Origin: Pseudolabrys sp.
Lineage (GTDB): Bacteria > Pseudomonadota > Alphaproteobacteria > Rhizobiales > Xanthobacteraceae
DNA length: 64,000 bases
Direction of reading: 5' to 3'
Assembly: GCA_017849615.1 (NCBI GenBank)
Contig: JAFIGS010000011.1
Coordinates: forward strand, 1-64,000
Position 1 is the stretch's first letter, and each line of letters begins with the position of its first letter. The translations under genes were made by a program, and so were the position numbers. Of this stretch, positions 36,226 to 45,400 are shown one piece after another. The notes beneath the pieces were generated by a model. That model was not told the origin of the DNA. It saw only the letters and a program-made list of their open reading frames with translations, and ran no database searches.

Positions 36226-36777
36226 ATGACTCACGTACTCATCAAGCGAACCGTTTTGTTCGTCACCTTCATCCTTTGCTGGGTGGTGGTCGCGGCGGTG
36301 GTTGCGCATAGCGCGCCCTATGCCGGCTCGCTGGCTCCCGGCGAGCGCGGCGTCGTGCAGTTCTCGGGCTTTGCCCCGGGCACCATCGTCGTGCGCACCA
36401 ACGAGCGCTATCTCTATCTCGTGCTCGACGAATATCGCGCGCTGCGCTTCCCGGTCGGCGTCGGCCGCGAAGGCAAGACCTGGACCGGCAAGGCGCGCAT
36501 CGAAGGCAAATACGTCAAGCCCGCCTGGGCGCCGCCGGACGACATCCGCCGCGACAATCCCGGTTTGCCCGAGGTCATCGCCGGCGGCGACAAGCGCAAT
36601 CCGATGGGCGATGCCGCGCTGACCATGCGCGGCGGCGACTACGCCATTCACGGCACCAACAATCCGCGCTCGATCGGCGGCTTCGTCTCCTATGGCTGCA
36701 TCCGCATGTTCAACCGCGATATCCGCGAATTGTATCGCATGGTCGATGTCGGCACGCCGGTCATCGTCGAGCAGTGA
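36226..36777 (+). CDS. L,D-transpeptidase (ErfK/YbiS type), copy 1
   Basis: The 183-residue protein has an N-terminal membrane segment or signal (about 6-28) and the YkuD domain with AIHGTN and SYGCIRM. The catalytic Cys is in the latter motif; Tyr replaces the more usual His (SHGC). It cross-links peptidoglycan between meso-DAP residues or anchors lipoproteins. It is followed 22 bp later by a paralogue, so the two are probably one transcript. Confidence 0.93.
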   Translation: MTHVLIKRTVLFVTFILCWVVVAAVVAHSAPYAGSLAPGERGVVQFSGFAPGTIVVRTNERYLYLVLDEYRALRFPVGVGREGKTWTGKARIEGKYVKPAWAPPDDIRRDNPGLPEVIAGGDKRNPMGDAALTMRGGDYAIHGTNNPRSIGGFVSYGCIRMFNRDIRELYRMVDVGTPVIVEQ

Positions 36778-36799
36778 CCGCCAAGGTCTGAAGTTCGCC

Positions 36800-37291
36800 A
36801 TGAAGTTCCTGCCGCGCGTCGTCGCCCTTCTCCTCGTCCTCGGTTCCATGATCGTTGCGCAACCGGCGCTGGCGCGCGGCGACGTCGTGCAATTCCGCAG
36901 CGCGTACAGCCCCGGCACCATCGTCGTCTCGACCGGAGCGCGGCAGCTTTTCTATGTGTTGCCCGGCGGACAGGCGATCCGCTATCCGGTCGGCGTCGGC
37001 AAGGCCGGCATGGCCTGGCACGGCCGCGCCTACGTCACCGCCAAACATATCCGCCCGGCCTGGGCGCGCGTACCGGGCCGCACCACCACCTATCCGGGCG
37101 GCTCGCCGCAGAACCCGATGGGCGCCGCGGCGATGGGGCTCGATCGCGGCAACTATGCCATCCACGGCACCAACGATCCGTCCTCGATCGGCGGCTACGT
37201 TTCCCACGGCTGCATCCGCATGCACAACGCCGACATCATGGATCTGTATCGCCGCACGCCGCTCGGCACCGAGGTCCACGTCGTGCAGTAG
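36800..37291 (+). CDS. L,D-transpeptidase (ErfK/YbiS type), copy 2
   Basis: The 163-residue protein has a signal peptide ending near LARG (about residue 24), then a YkuD domain with AIHGTNDPSSIGGYVSHGC, the canonical catalytic motif. It parallels copy 1 closely (SPGTIVVSTGARQLFYVLPG matching APGTIVVRTNERYLYLVLDE). ATG 36800 places the signal peptide correctly; upstream codons are the tail of copy 1 in another frame. Confidence 0.94.
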   Translation: MKFLPRVVALLLVLGSMIVAQPALARGDVVQFRSAYSPGTIVVSTGARQLFYVLPGGQAIRYPVGVGKAGMAWHGRAYVTAKHIRPAWARVPGRTTTYPGGSPQNPMGAAAMGLDRGNYAIHGTNDPSSIGGYVSHGCIRMHNADIMDLYRRTPLGTEVHVVQ

Positions 37292-37368
37292 GCCGGTCGC
37301 CGAATACTGCACGCACTTTTTTGTCATCCGCTCGCGCCAGCGACACAATTCGTGGCAATAAGGACGCC

Positions 37369-38712
37369 ATGGCGCGCGCGCGAATCGCCCCTCAAGCTGA
37401 AGTCCCCGGTCTGGCCGCCCGGCGCATTGCCACGGATATCGTCGATGGCGTGCTCCGCCGCCGCATCGCGCTCGACGATCAGCTCTCCGGCAAGTCGGCC
37501 CATCTCGGCCTCGCCACGCTTCCCGACCGCGACCGCGCGCTGATGCGCCGCCTCGCCGCCACCGTGCTGCGACGCCTGGGCACCTTGCGCCATCTGGTCG
37601 GCGGCTTTCTCGACAAGGGCTTTCCCGCCGACGCCCCGCGCACCGAAACCATCCTGCTGGTCGGCGCCGCGCAAATTCTCTGGCTCGACGTGCCCGACCA
37701 CGCCGCCGTCGATCTGTCGGTGCGCCTCGCGCAGGCCGACCGCCGCGCCTCGCGCTATGCCGGACTCGTCAATGCCGTGCTGCGACGCGTGGCGCAGGCG
37801 CGCAACGAGTTCAACGCGAGCGACGTCACGCGCGATACGCCGGAGTGGCTGCTGGCGCGCTGGCGCAAGACCTATGGCGAGGACACCGCGCGCGCCATCG
37901 CCTCGGCCAACGGCCATGAGCCGGCGCTCGACCTCACCGTCAGGCAGGACGCGGCGCACTGGGCCGAGCGCGTCCATGGCAAGGTGCTACCGACCGGCAC
38001 CGTGCGCACGCTGGCGCATGGCGCAATCTCGCTGCTGCCCGGCTTCGTCGAAGGCGCATGGTGGGTGCAGGACGCCGCCGCCTCGATCCCGGCGCAACTG
38101 TTCGGCGATATCGCCGGCAAGGATGTGTGCGACCTGTGCGCCGCGCCCGGCGGCAAGTCGGCGCAACTGGCCAATGCCGGGGCCAATGTCACCGCCGTCG
38201 ATCGTTCCCCGGCGCGCATCGCGCGGCTCAAGGAGAACTTCGCCCGGCTCAAGCTCAACGTCGAGACCGTGGCCGCCGATGCCCTCGAATGGCAGCCGGA
38301 CAGGCCATTCGACGCCGTGCTGCTCGATGCGCCCTGCACCGCGACCGGCACCATCCGCCGCCATCCCGATGTGCCGTGGCTGAAGTCCGAGAACGACCTC
38401 GGCGTGCTGACGTCGTTGCAGAGCCGCCTGCTCGACCGCGCGGCCGGTCTCCTCAAGCCCGGCGGCACGCTGGTCTATTGCACCTGCTCGCTCGAACCCG
38501 AAGAAGGCGAAGCCCAGATCGCCGCCTTGCTGGCGCGCAATCCGCACCTCGAACGCGCGCCGATCGCCGCTTCGGAAGTATTCGGTCACGCCGAATTCGT
38601 CACCGCTTTGGGTGAGCTGCGGACCCTGCCGCAATACCTCCCTGACGCCGACCCGCGCTGGGGCGGCCTCGACGGCTTCTTCGCCGCCCGCCTGATCCGC
38701 AAGCCGGCCTAG
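37369..38712 (+). CDS. rsmB: 16S rRNA (cytosine-967-C5)-methyltransferase
   Basis: The 447-residue protein has an N-terminal NusB-like domain (about 15-150) and a Rossmann methyltransferase domain with DLCAAPGGKSAQLA (SAM), LLDAPCTATGTIRRHPD and YCTCSLEPEEGE carrying the catalytic Cys. Alphaproteobacterial rsmB commonly neighbours the heparinase-like gene and purH, as found here. AAGGA stands just before ATG 37369. Confidence 0.96.
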   Translation: MARARIAPQAEVPGLAARRIATDIVDGVLRRRIALDDQLSGKSAHLGLATLPDRDRALMRRLAATVLRRLGTLRHLVGGFLDKGFPADAPRTETILLVGAAQILWLDVPDHAAVDLSVRLAQADRRASRYAGLVNAVLRRVAQARNEFNASDVTRDTPEWLLARWRKTYGEDTARAIASANGHEPALDLTVRQDAAHWAERVHGKVLPTGTVRTLAHGAISLLPGFVEGAWWVQDAAASIPAQLFGDIAGKDVCDLCAAPGGKSAQLANAGANVTAVDRSPARIARLKENFARLKLNVETVAADALEWQPDRPFDAVLLDAPCTATGTIRRHPDVPWLKSENDLGVLTSLQSRLLDRAAGLLKPGGTLVYCTCSLEPEEGEAQIAALLARNPHLERAPIAASEVFGHAEFVTALGELRTLPQYLPDADPRWGGLDGFFAARLIRKPA

Positions 38713-38842
38713 AGCCGGCCTGAGGCCGACTTATACACCGCTGCCCAATAAGGCAGCGGCATCATTGGCCGGATCAAGACCCTTCCGCTATCCTACGGAT
38801 TGCACGCGGGAATCGCCGCGTTGCTGGGGACGAATAGAGGCA

Positions 38843-40597
38843 ATGCGGGTTACGCTCGGCGAACGAGCCAGGCTGTCTTTGCTGGTCGGGCGCCGCGCCA
38901 TGCGGAGTCTTGCCGGCAGCGTCGGCACGCATCCGCTGCTGCGCTGGCGTTACGGCTCGACCAAAACCGATCGTCTCGTCATCGCGCCGCAGGACCTGCG
39001 CACCGCGGACGCGACGCGCGCCGCCGAAATCTATGCCGGACGTTTCGCCTTCGCCGGCAAGGTCGTGATCTGCGACCGCCGCTCGCCCTTCGAGATGCTG
39101 CCGCCGTCGGAAGAATGGGCGACGGTGCTGCTCAACTTCTCATGGCTACGCCATTTGCGCGCCGCCGACTCGGCCATCACGCGGGCCAATGCGCGCTCGC
39201 TGATCGACGAATGGATCACCCATCAGGGCAGCGGCCATCCGATCGGCTGGCAGCCGGAAATCCTGTCACGCCGCATCATCTGCTGGCTATGTCATTCGCC
39301 GTTCATCCTCCAGGACGCCGATGCGCGCTTCTACCGGCGCTTCATCCGCAGCCTGCAGCGTCAGGTGCGTTATCTGCGCGGCACGGCGAAAGACGCGCGC
39401 GCCGGCCTGCCGCGACTTCAGGCGCTGATCGCGCTGACTTATGCGACGTTGTGCCTGAACGGCCTGTCCGGCCAGTTGCGGCCGGCGGCGCGGCGCCTGA
39501 TCGACGAACTGCGCGCGCAAATTCTGCCGGACGGCGGCCATGTCAGCCGCAATCCCGGCACGCTGATCGAGATCATCATCGACCTGTTGCCGCTGCGGCA
39601 ATTGTTCACCGCGCGCAATCTGCAGCCGCCGCAGGCGATCAACAACGCCATCGACCGCATGATGCCGATGCTGCGTTTCTTCCGGCATCCGGACGGCAAT
39701 TTCGCGCAGTTCAACGGCATGGGCCCGACCGCGGTGGATCTGCTGGCCACCGCGCTCGCCTATGACGATGCGCGCGGCGCGCCGCTATCGAACGCGCCGC
39801 ATTCGGGCTATCAGCGCATCGACGCCGACGCCACGGTGATCCTGATGGATACCGGCCGGCCGCCGCCGATCGCGCTGTCGACCGAGGCGCATGCCGGCTG
39901 CCTGTCGTTCGAAATGTCGTTCCGTCAGCATCGCGTCATCGTCAATTGCGGCCTGCCGTCGATGAATCGCGAGAACTGGCGGCAGGTCGCGCGCGCCACT
40001 GCGGCGCATTCCACCGTCACCTTCAACGACACCTCCTCGTGCCGCTTTGTCGAATCGAAATCGCTGCGCCGGCTGCTCGGCGGCACGCCCATCGTATCCG
40101 GCCCGCGCAAGGTCACGATCGAGCGGCAAGACGCCGAGGAGGGCATCACCCTCGTCGCCTCGCAGGACGGCTATGCCGGCGAATTCGGCGTCGTGCAGAC
40201 GCGCACCCTCAAGGTCAGCGCCGATGGCCGCACCATCGACGGCGAGGATGTGTTCACACCGGCGCACAAGGCGTTCGATCTGCGCAAGGGCGACGAATAC
40301 GCCGTGCGCTTTCACCTGCACCCGTCGATCAAGGCCAGCCGCCTGTCGGAGGGCCGCGGCGTGATCCTGCTGCTGCCGGACAAGGAGGTCTGGACCTTCG
40401 CCACCATGGGCGAGACGGTCGAGGTCGAAGAAAGCGTGTATCTCGCCGGCCCGGACGGCCCGCGCCGGGCGGTGCAGATCGTGGTCTATGGCCATGCCCG
40501 CCAGGAAGCCAAGGTGCGCTGGACCTTCCGCCATACGCCGCCGGTACAGCCGGGCGCCCGCCTCGACCGCGCCGAAGAGCCGGAATTGCCGTTGTAG
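38843..40597 (+). CDS. Heparinase II/III-like protein
   Basis: About 584 residues. The N-terminal half is alpha-toroid in character (ILSRRIICWLCHSPFIL; GGHVSRNPGTLIEIIIDLLP) and the C-terminal half is a beta-rich region with the family block AHAGCLSFEMSF, and RATAAHSTVTFNDTSSC. Heparinase II/III-like proteins are proposed polysaccharide lyases, but this alphaproteobacterial group between rsmB and purH has no proven substrate. No signal peptide is obvious. The start at 38843 (MRVTLGERARL) is uncertain; the frame opens at 38765. Confidence 0.85.
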   Translation: MRVTLGERARLSLLVGRRAMRSLAGSVGTHPLLRWRYGSTKTDRLVIAPQDLRTADATRAAEIYAGRFAFAGKVVICDRRSPFEMLPPSEEWATVLLNFSWLRHLRAADSAITRANARSLIDEWITHQGSGHPIGWQPEILSRRIICWLCHSPFILQDADARFYRRFIRSLQRQVRYLRGTAKDARAGLPRLQALIALTYATLCLNGLSGQLRPAARRLIDELRAQILPDGGHVSRNPGTLIEIIIDLLPLRQLFTARNLQPPQAINNAIDRMMPMLRFFRHPDGNFAQFNGMGPTAVDLLATALAYDDARGAPLSNAPHSGYQRIDADATVILMDTGRPPPIALSTEAHAGCLSFEMSFRQHRVIVNCGLPSMNRENWRQVARATAAHSTVTFNDTSSCRFVESKSLRRLLGGTPIVSGPRKVTIERQDAEEGITLVASQDGYAGEFGVVQTRTLKVSADGRTIDGEDVFTPAHKAFDLRKGDEYAVRFHLHPSIKASRLSEGRGVILLLPDKEVWTFATMGETVEVEESVYLAGPDGPRRAVQIVVYGHARQEAKVRWTFRHTPPVQPGARLDRAEEPELPL

Positions 40598-40700
40598 TCA
40601 TTCCGGGGCGAGGCTCGGAGGCCGAGAGCCCGGAATCCATAACCCCTGCTGCGGCGTATGGATTCCGGGCTCGCGGATTTCATCCGCGCCCCGGAATGAC
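40597..40700. repeat. Dispersed palindromic repeat, GTCATTCCGGGGC type
   Basis: Starts at the last base of the heparinase-like gene's stop codon and contains inner CCGGAATCCATA and TATGGATTCCGG arms, as in 29762-29865. It fills the heparinase-purH spacer and may terminate or stabilise the upstream transcript. Confidence 0.9.
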
Positions 40701-40762
40701 AGCAAAAACAAGCTGTGCTAGCCCACCGCCAACAATCCCAAACGCCACAACTGAAGAGCCCC

Positions 40763-42355
40763 ATGCCCAGCCATCCGCGCCGCGTTACCCGCGCCCTGCT
40801 GTCGGTTTCCGACAAATCCGGCCTCATCGAATTCGCCAAGGCGCTGGCCGGCTTCGGCATCGAACTGGTGTCCACCGGCGGCACCGCCAAAGCGCTGAAG
40901 GACGCCGGCCTGCGCGTCGATGACGTCTCCGATCTCACCGGCTTTCCCGAGATGATGGACGGACGCGTCAAGACGCTGCATCCGAACGTCCATGGCGGGC
41001 TGCTCGCCATCCGCAACAATGCCGAGCACGCCGAAGCGATGAAGGCGCACAACATCAAGGCGATCGACCTCCTGGTCGTGAACCTCTATCCGTTCGAGGA
41101 AACCGTCGCCAAGGGCGCCGACTACGACGACTGCATCGAGAACATCGACATCGGCGGACCGGCGATGATCCGCGCCGCGGCCAAGAACCACGGCGACGTC
41201 GCGGTGGTCGTCGACACCACCGATTACGCCTTGGTGCTCGAGGAGCTTAACCGCCATAGCGGCATGACCACCTTCGAGACGCGGCAAAAGCTGGCGGCGA
41301 AAGCCTATGCCCGCACCGCCGCCTATGACGCCGCGATTTCCAACTGGTTCGCCGCAACATTGAACAATGACGCGCCGGATTACCGCGCCTTTGGCGGCCG
41401 GCTGGCGCAGCCGCTGCGCTACGGCGAGAACCCGCACCAGACGGCAGCGTTCTACCGCACACCGAATGTGCGCGCCGGCGTCGCCACGGCGCGGCAGGTG
41501 CAGGGCAAGGAGCTGTCCTACAACAACATTAACGACACCGACGCGGCTTACGAAGCGATCGCCGAGTTCGATCCCAAGCGCGCCGCGGCCTGCGTCATCG
41601 TCAAGCACGCCAATCCGTGCGGCGTCGCCGAAGGCGCGTCGCTGCTCGACGCTTACAAGAAGGCCTTGGCCTGCGACTCGACGTCGGCCTTCGGCGGCAT
41701 TGTCGCGCTCAACCGGACGCTCGATGCGGAAGCGGCCAAGGCCATCACCGAGATCTTCACCGAGGTCATCATCGCGCCCGACGCCAGCGATGAAGCCATC
41801 GCCATCGTCGCCGCCAAGAAGAACCTGCGCCTGCTGCTCGCCGGCGGCGTGCCCGATCCGCGCGAGAAAGGCCTGCTGGTGAAGTCCGTGGCCGGCGGCC
41901 TGCTGGTGCAATCGCGCGACGCCGCCGTGGTCGATGACATGGAATTGAAGGTCGTCACCAAGCGCGCGCCGAGCGCCGCCGAACTTGGCGACCTGCGTTT
42001 CGCTTTCCGCGTCGCCAAGCACGTCAAGTCGAACACCATCGTCTACGCCAAGGATCTCGCCACCGTCGGTATCGGCGCCGGCCAGATGAGCCGCATCGAC
42101 TCGGCGCGCATCGCCGCGCGCAAGGCCGAAGACGCCGCGAAGGAACTGGGCTTGTCAGCGCCGCTGACCAAGGGCTCGGTGGTCGCGTCCGATGCGTTCT
42201 TCCCGTTTGCCGATGGCCTGCTCGTCGCCATCGAAGCCGGCGCCACGGCGGTGATCCAGCCCGGCGGCTCGATGCGCGACAATGAAGTGATCAAGGCTGC
42301 CGACGATCACGGCATCGCCATGGTCTTCACCGGTACGCGACATTTCAAGCATTAG
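40763..42355 (+). CDS. purH: Bifunctional AICAR transformylase/IMP cyclohydrolase
   Basis: The 530-residue protein has an N-terminal MGS-like IMP cyclohydrolase domain ([32 protein letters not shown]) and the transformylase domain ([39 protein letters not shown]). It performs the last two steps of IMP synthesis. [13 protein letters not shown] at 40763 is the conserved start. Confidence 0.98.
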   Translation: MPSHPRRVTRALLSVSDKSGLIEFAKALAGFGIELVSTGGTAKALKDAGLRVDDVSDLTGFPEMMDGRVKTLHPNVHGGLLAIRNNAEHAEAMKAHNIKAIDLLVVNLYPFEETVAKGADYDDCIENIDIGGPAMIRAAAKNHGDVAVVVDTTDYALVLEELNRHSGMTTFETRQKLAAKAYARTAAYDAAISNWFAATLNNDAPDYRAFGGRLAQPLRYGENPHQTAAFYRTPNVRAGVATARQVQGKELSYNNINDTDAAYEAIAEFDPKRAAACVIVKHANPCGVAEGASLLDAYKKALACDSTSAFGGIVALNRTLDAEAAKAITEIFTEVIIAPDASDEAIAIVAAKKNLRLLLAGGVPDPREKGLLVKSVAGGLLVQSRDAAVVDDMELKVVTKRAPSAAELGDLRFAFRVAKHVKSNTIVYAKDLATVGIGAGQMSRIDSARIAARKAEDAAKELGLSAPLTKGSVVASDAFFPFADGLLVAIEAGATAVIQPGGSMRDNEVIKAADDHGIAMVFTGTRHFKH

Positions 42356-42360
42356 CTCCC

Positions 42361-42402
42361 GTCATTCCGGGGCGCGAGCAAAGCTCGCGAGCCCGGAATG
42401 AC
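42361..42402. repeat. Short palindromic repeat between convergent purH and gdh
   Basis: GTCATTCCGGGGCGCGAGC and GCTCGCGAGCCCGGAATGAC form one long, nearly perfect hairpin, the minimal form of the 191-293 family. It lies between two convergent stops (42355 and 42405) and probably acts as a bidirectional terminator-like structure. Confidence 0.9.
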
Positions 42403-42404
42403 AA

Positions 42405-45400
42405 CTATTCCCTCGCCAGATCTCCCAGCAGACTCGCCGCGACGCTGAGCTTCGACAAGGTCAACCCCGAGCCGGCGATTTCGTGGATCGCGGCGCGGAT
42501 GCGTTCGACTTCGGCCTTGCGCGGCTTGAGCCATTCTTCCACGGCTTCGGCGCCGGCGTGACCGTTGCCGATCATCGCTGACGTCAAGCGCCGCTCGGCA
42601 TCACCGATCTGATCGACGGCGCGGTCGAGCGCGAGGCGGTCGAAGTAATCCGACACGACGATGCCCGGCACGGCATTCGCGACCTTGTCGAGTTGGAAGA
42701 AGGCCTCGGTGGCGAAATAGGTCGCGGTCACTTCGGCGATCGGCTTCTGTGCCCGGTCGGCCACCATAACGATATCGGGCGCCGCCTTGGTCAGCGCCAG
42801 ATTGGCGATGCGGCGGGCAATGGCCTCGGGCACGCCGTCGCGCGTGAGCTGCGCAACATGCGCGTCGCGCGCCGCCGACGCCGCCTTTGGCAATGCCGTA
42901 TCCAGCGCGGCTTCGACCTGGGTAATGCCGTCGCGGTAATGCGCGACAATCGCTTCAAGGCCAGCTTTGAGGTCGACATTGCGCAGAAACCACACGAGCC
43001 GGTCGAGCAGCAGATCCTGCACGGCGGCATAGAGCGACAATTGCATGTCGCCCGGCACCTTGTTGTCTAGCGTGTCGATCTCACCATTGAGGCCGATCAA
43101 GTCATAGCTGTTGCGCACAGCGGCAAAGGCCGCCGCGATCTGCGCCGGCGCCGCGCCGGTCTGGTCGGCGATGCGCACGATCAAGGTGGCGCCGCCGCGA
43201 TTGATCATCGAGTTGGTGAGTTGCGTGGCAATGATCTCGCGGCGCAGCCGATGCGACTGCAGCGCGCCGGCGTAACGCTCTGTCATTTCCCTGGGGAAAT
43301 AGCGGTTGATCTCGCGGCCGAGGAACGGATCGTCCGGCACGTCGGAATCGAGCAGCACCGAGTAGAGCGTGAGTTTCGCATAGGCGAGCAGCACGGCGAG
43401 TTCCGGCCGGGCCAGCGGCAGGTTGCGCTTGCGCCGGTCGGCGAGCGCCATTTCGTCGGGAAGATACTCGACCGCGCGGTCGAGCAGGCCCTGCTGTTCC
43501 AGCGTCTGCATCAGGCGTTGCTGGAAACCGAAGTCTTCGAGGCCGCGGCGCTGGGCAAGCGAGATCGCCAACGTCTGCTGATAATTGTTGCGCAGCACCA
43601 GCCGCGCCACCTCGTCGGTCATCTCGGCGAGTTCGGCGTTGCGCTGATCGAGCGTCAACCGGCCGGCGCGCACCGGTTCGGCATAGGCGATCTTGATATT
43701 GACTTCGACGTCCGAGGTGTTGACGCCGGCCGAGTTGTCGATGGCGTCAGTGTTGAGCCGTACGCCGTTCAACGCCGCCTCGATGCGCCCGCGCTGGGTC
43801 ATGCCCAGATTGGCGCCCTCGCCCACCACCTTGACGCGCAGGTCCGCGCCGGTGATGCGGATGGCGTCATTGGCGCGGTCGCCGGCGGCCTCGTCGCCTT
43901 CGCTCGCGGCGCGCACATAGGTGCCGATGCCGCCGAAGAACAAAAGATCGGCCTTCGCCTTGAGGATCGCCTGCATCAGTTGTTGCGGCGTTACCTTGTC
44001 GCCGACGCCGAGCAGCTTCTGCGCCTCTGCCGACAGCCGGATTTCCTTGGACGCGCGCGGATAGATGCCGCCGCCCTTCGACAGCAGCGCCTTGTCGTAA
44101 TCCTGCCAGCTCGAGCGCGGTAGATCGAACAGCCGCTTGCGTTCGGCGAAGCTCTTCTTCGGGTCCGGATCGGGATCGATGAAGATGTCGCGATGATCGA
44201 AGGCAGCGACCAGTTTGATGGTGTCCTCGCGCAACATGCCGTTGCCGAACACATCGCCCGACATGTCACCGACGCCGACCACCGTGAACGGCGTGTCGTG
44301 GATATTGATGTCCATCTCGCGGAAGTGGCGCTTCACCGACTCCCAGGCGCCGCGCGCGGTAATGCCCATGACCTTGTGGTCGTAACCGGCCGAGCCGCCG
44401 GAGGCGAAGGCATCGCCGAGCCAGAAGCCGTGCTCGACGGCGAGGCCGTTGGCGATATCCGAGAACGTCGCCGTGCCCTTGTCGGCTGCGACGACGAGAT
44501 AGGGATCGTCGCCTTCATGCCGCACGACACTATCCGGCGGCACGATACTGCCGTCCGGCGCGTAGTTGTCAGTGATGTCGAGCAGCGTCGAGATGAACAG
44601 CTTGTACGAGGCGATGCCCTCGGCCATGAACTGATCGCGCGTCGGGTTCTTCGGCATCTGCTTTGGCACGAAGCCGCCCTTGGCGCCGACCGGCACGATC
44701 ACGGCGTTCTTGACCTGCTGCGCCTTCACGAGGCCGAGGATTTCGGTGCGGAAATCCTGCGGCCGGTCGGACCAGCGGATGCCGCCGCGGGCTACCTTGC
44801 CGAAGCGCAGATGCACGCCCTCGACGCGCGGCGAATAGACGAAAATCTCATAGAGCGGCCGCGGCAGCGGCATCTCGGTCAGCTTGCCGCTTTCGAACTT
44901 GATGGCGATCAGCGGCCTGAGCCTGCCGTCCGCATCGGTCTGGAAGTAGTTGGTGCGGATCGCCGACTGCACGGCGTTGACGAAGAGGCGCAGGATGCGG
45001 TCCTCGTCGAGACTATCGACCTTGGTCAGCGCCTCCTCGATGCGCGCGGCGATGGCCTGCTGCTTGCCGTCGCGGCCCTCGGCCGCAGGCGGCCGCGGAT
45101 CGAAGCGGGCGTGGAACAGTTCGACGATGTCGCTGGCGATCGCGGCGTGCTTCACCAGGGCCGCCCACATGTAGTCCTGCGAATGCGGCACGCGGATCTG
45201 GCGCAGGTAGCGCGCCAGAGTGCGGATCAGCGCCACGTCGCGCCAGCCGAGCCCGCCCTGCAGCGTCAGCGCATTGAAGCCGTCATTCTCGGCGCCGCCG
45301 CGCATGACGTTGAGGAAAGCGGCCTCCAGCCGCGCCTTGCCGGATTGCAGATCGGTCGCGGCCCCGTCGCCGCGCGTCAGCAGCATGTCGTGAAACCACA

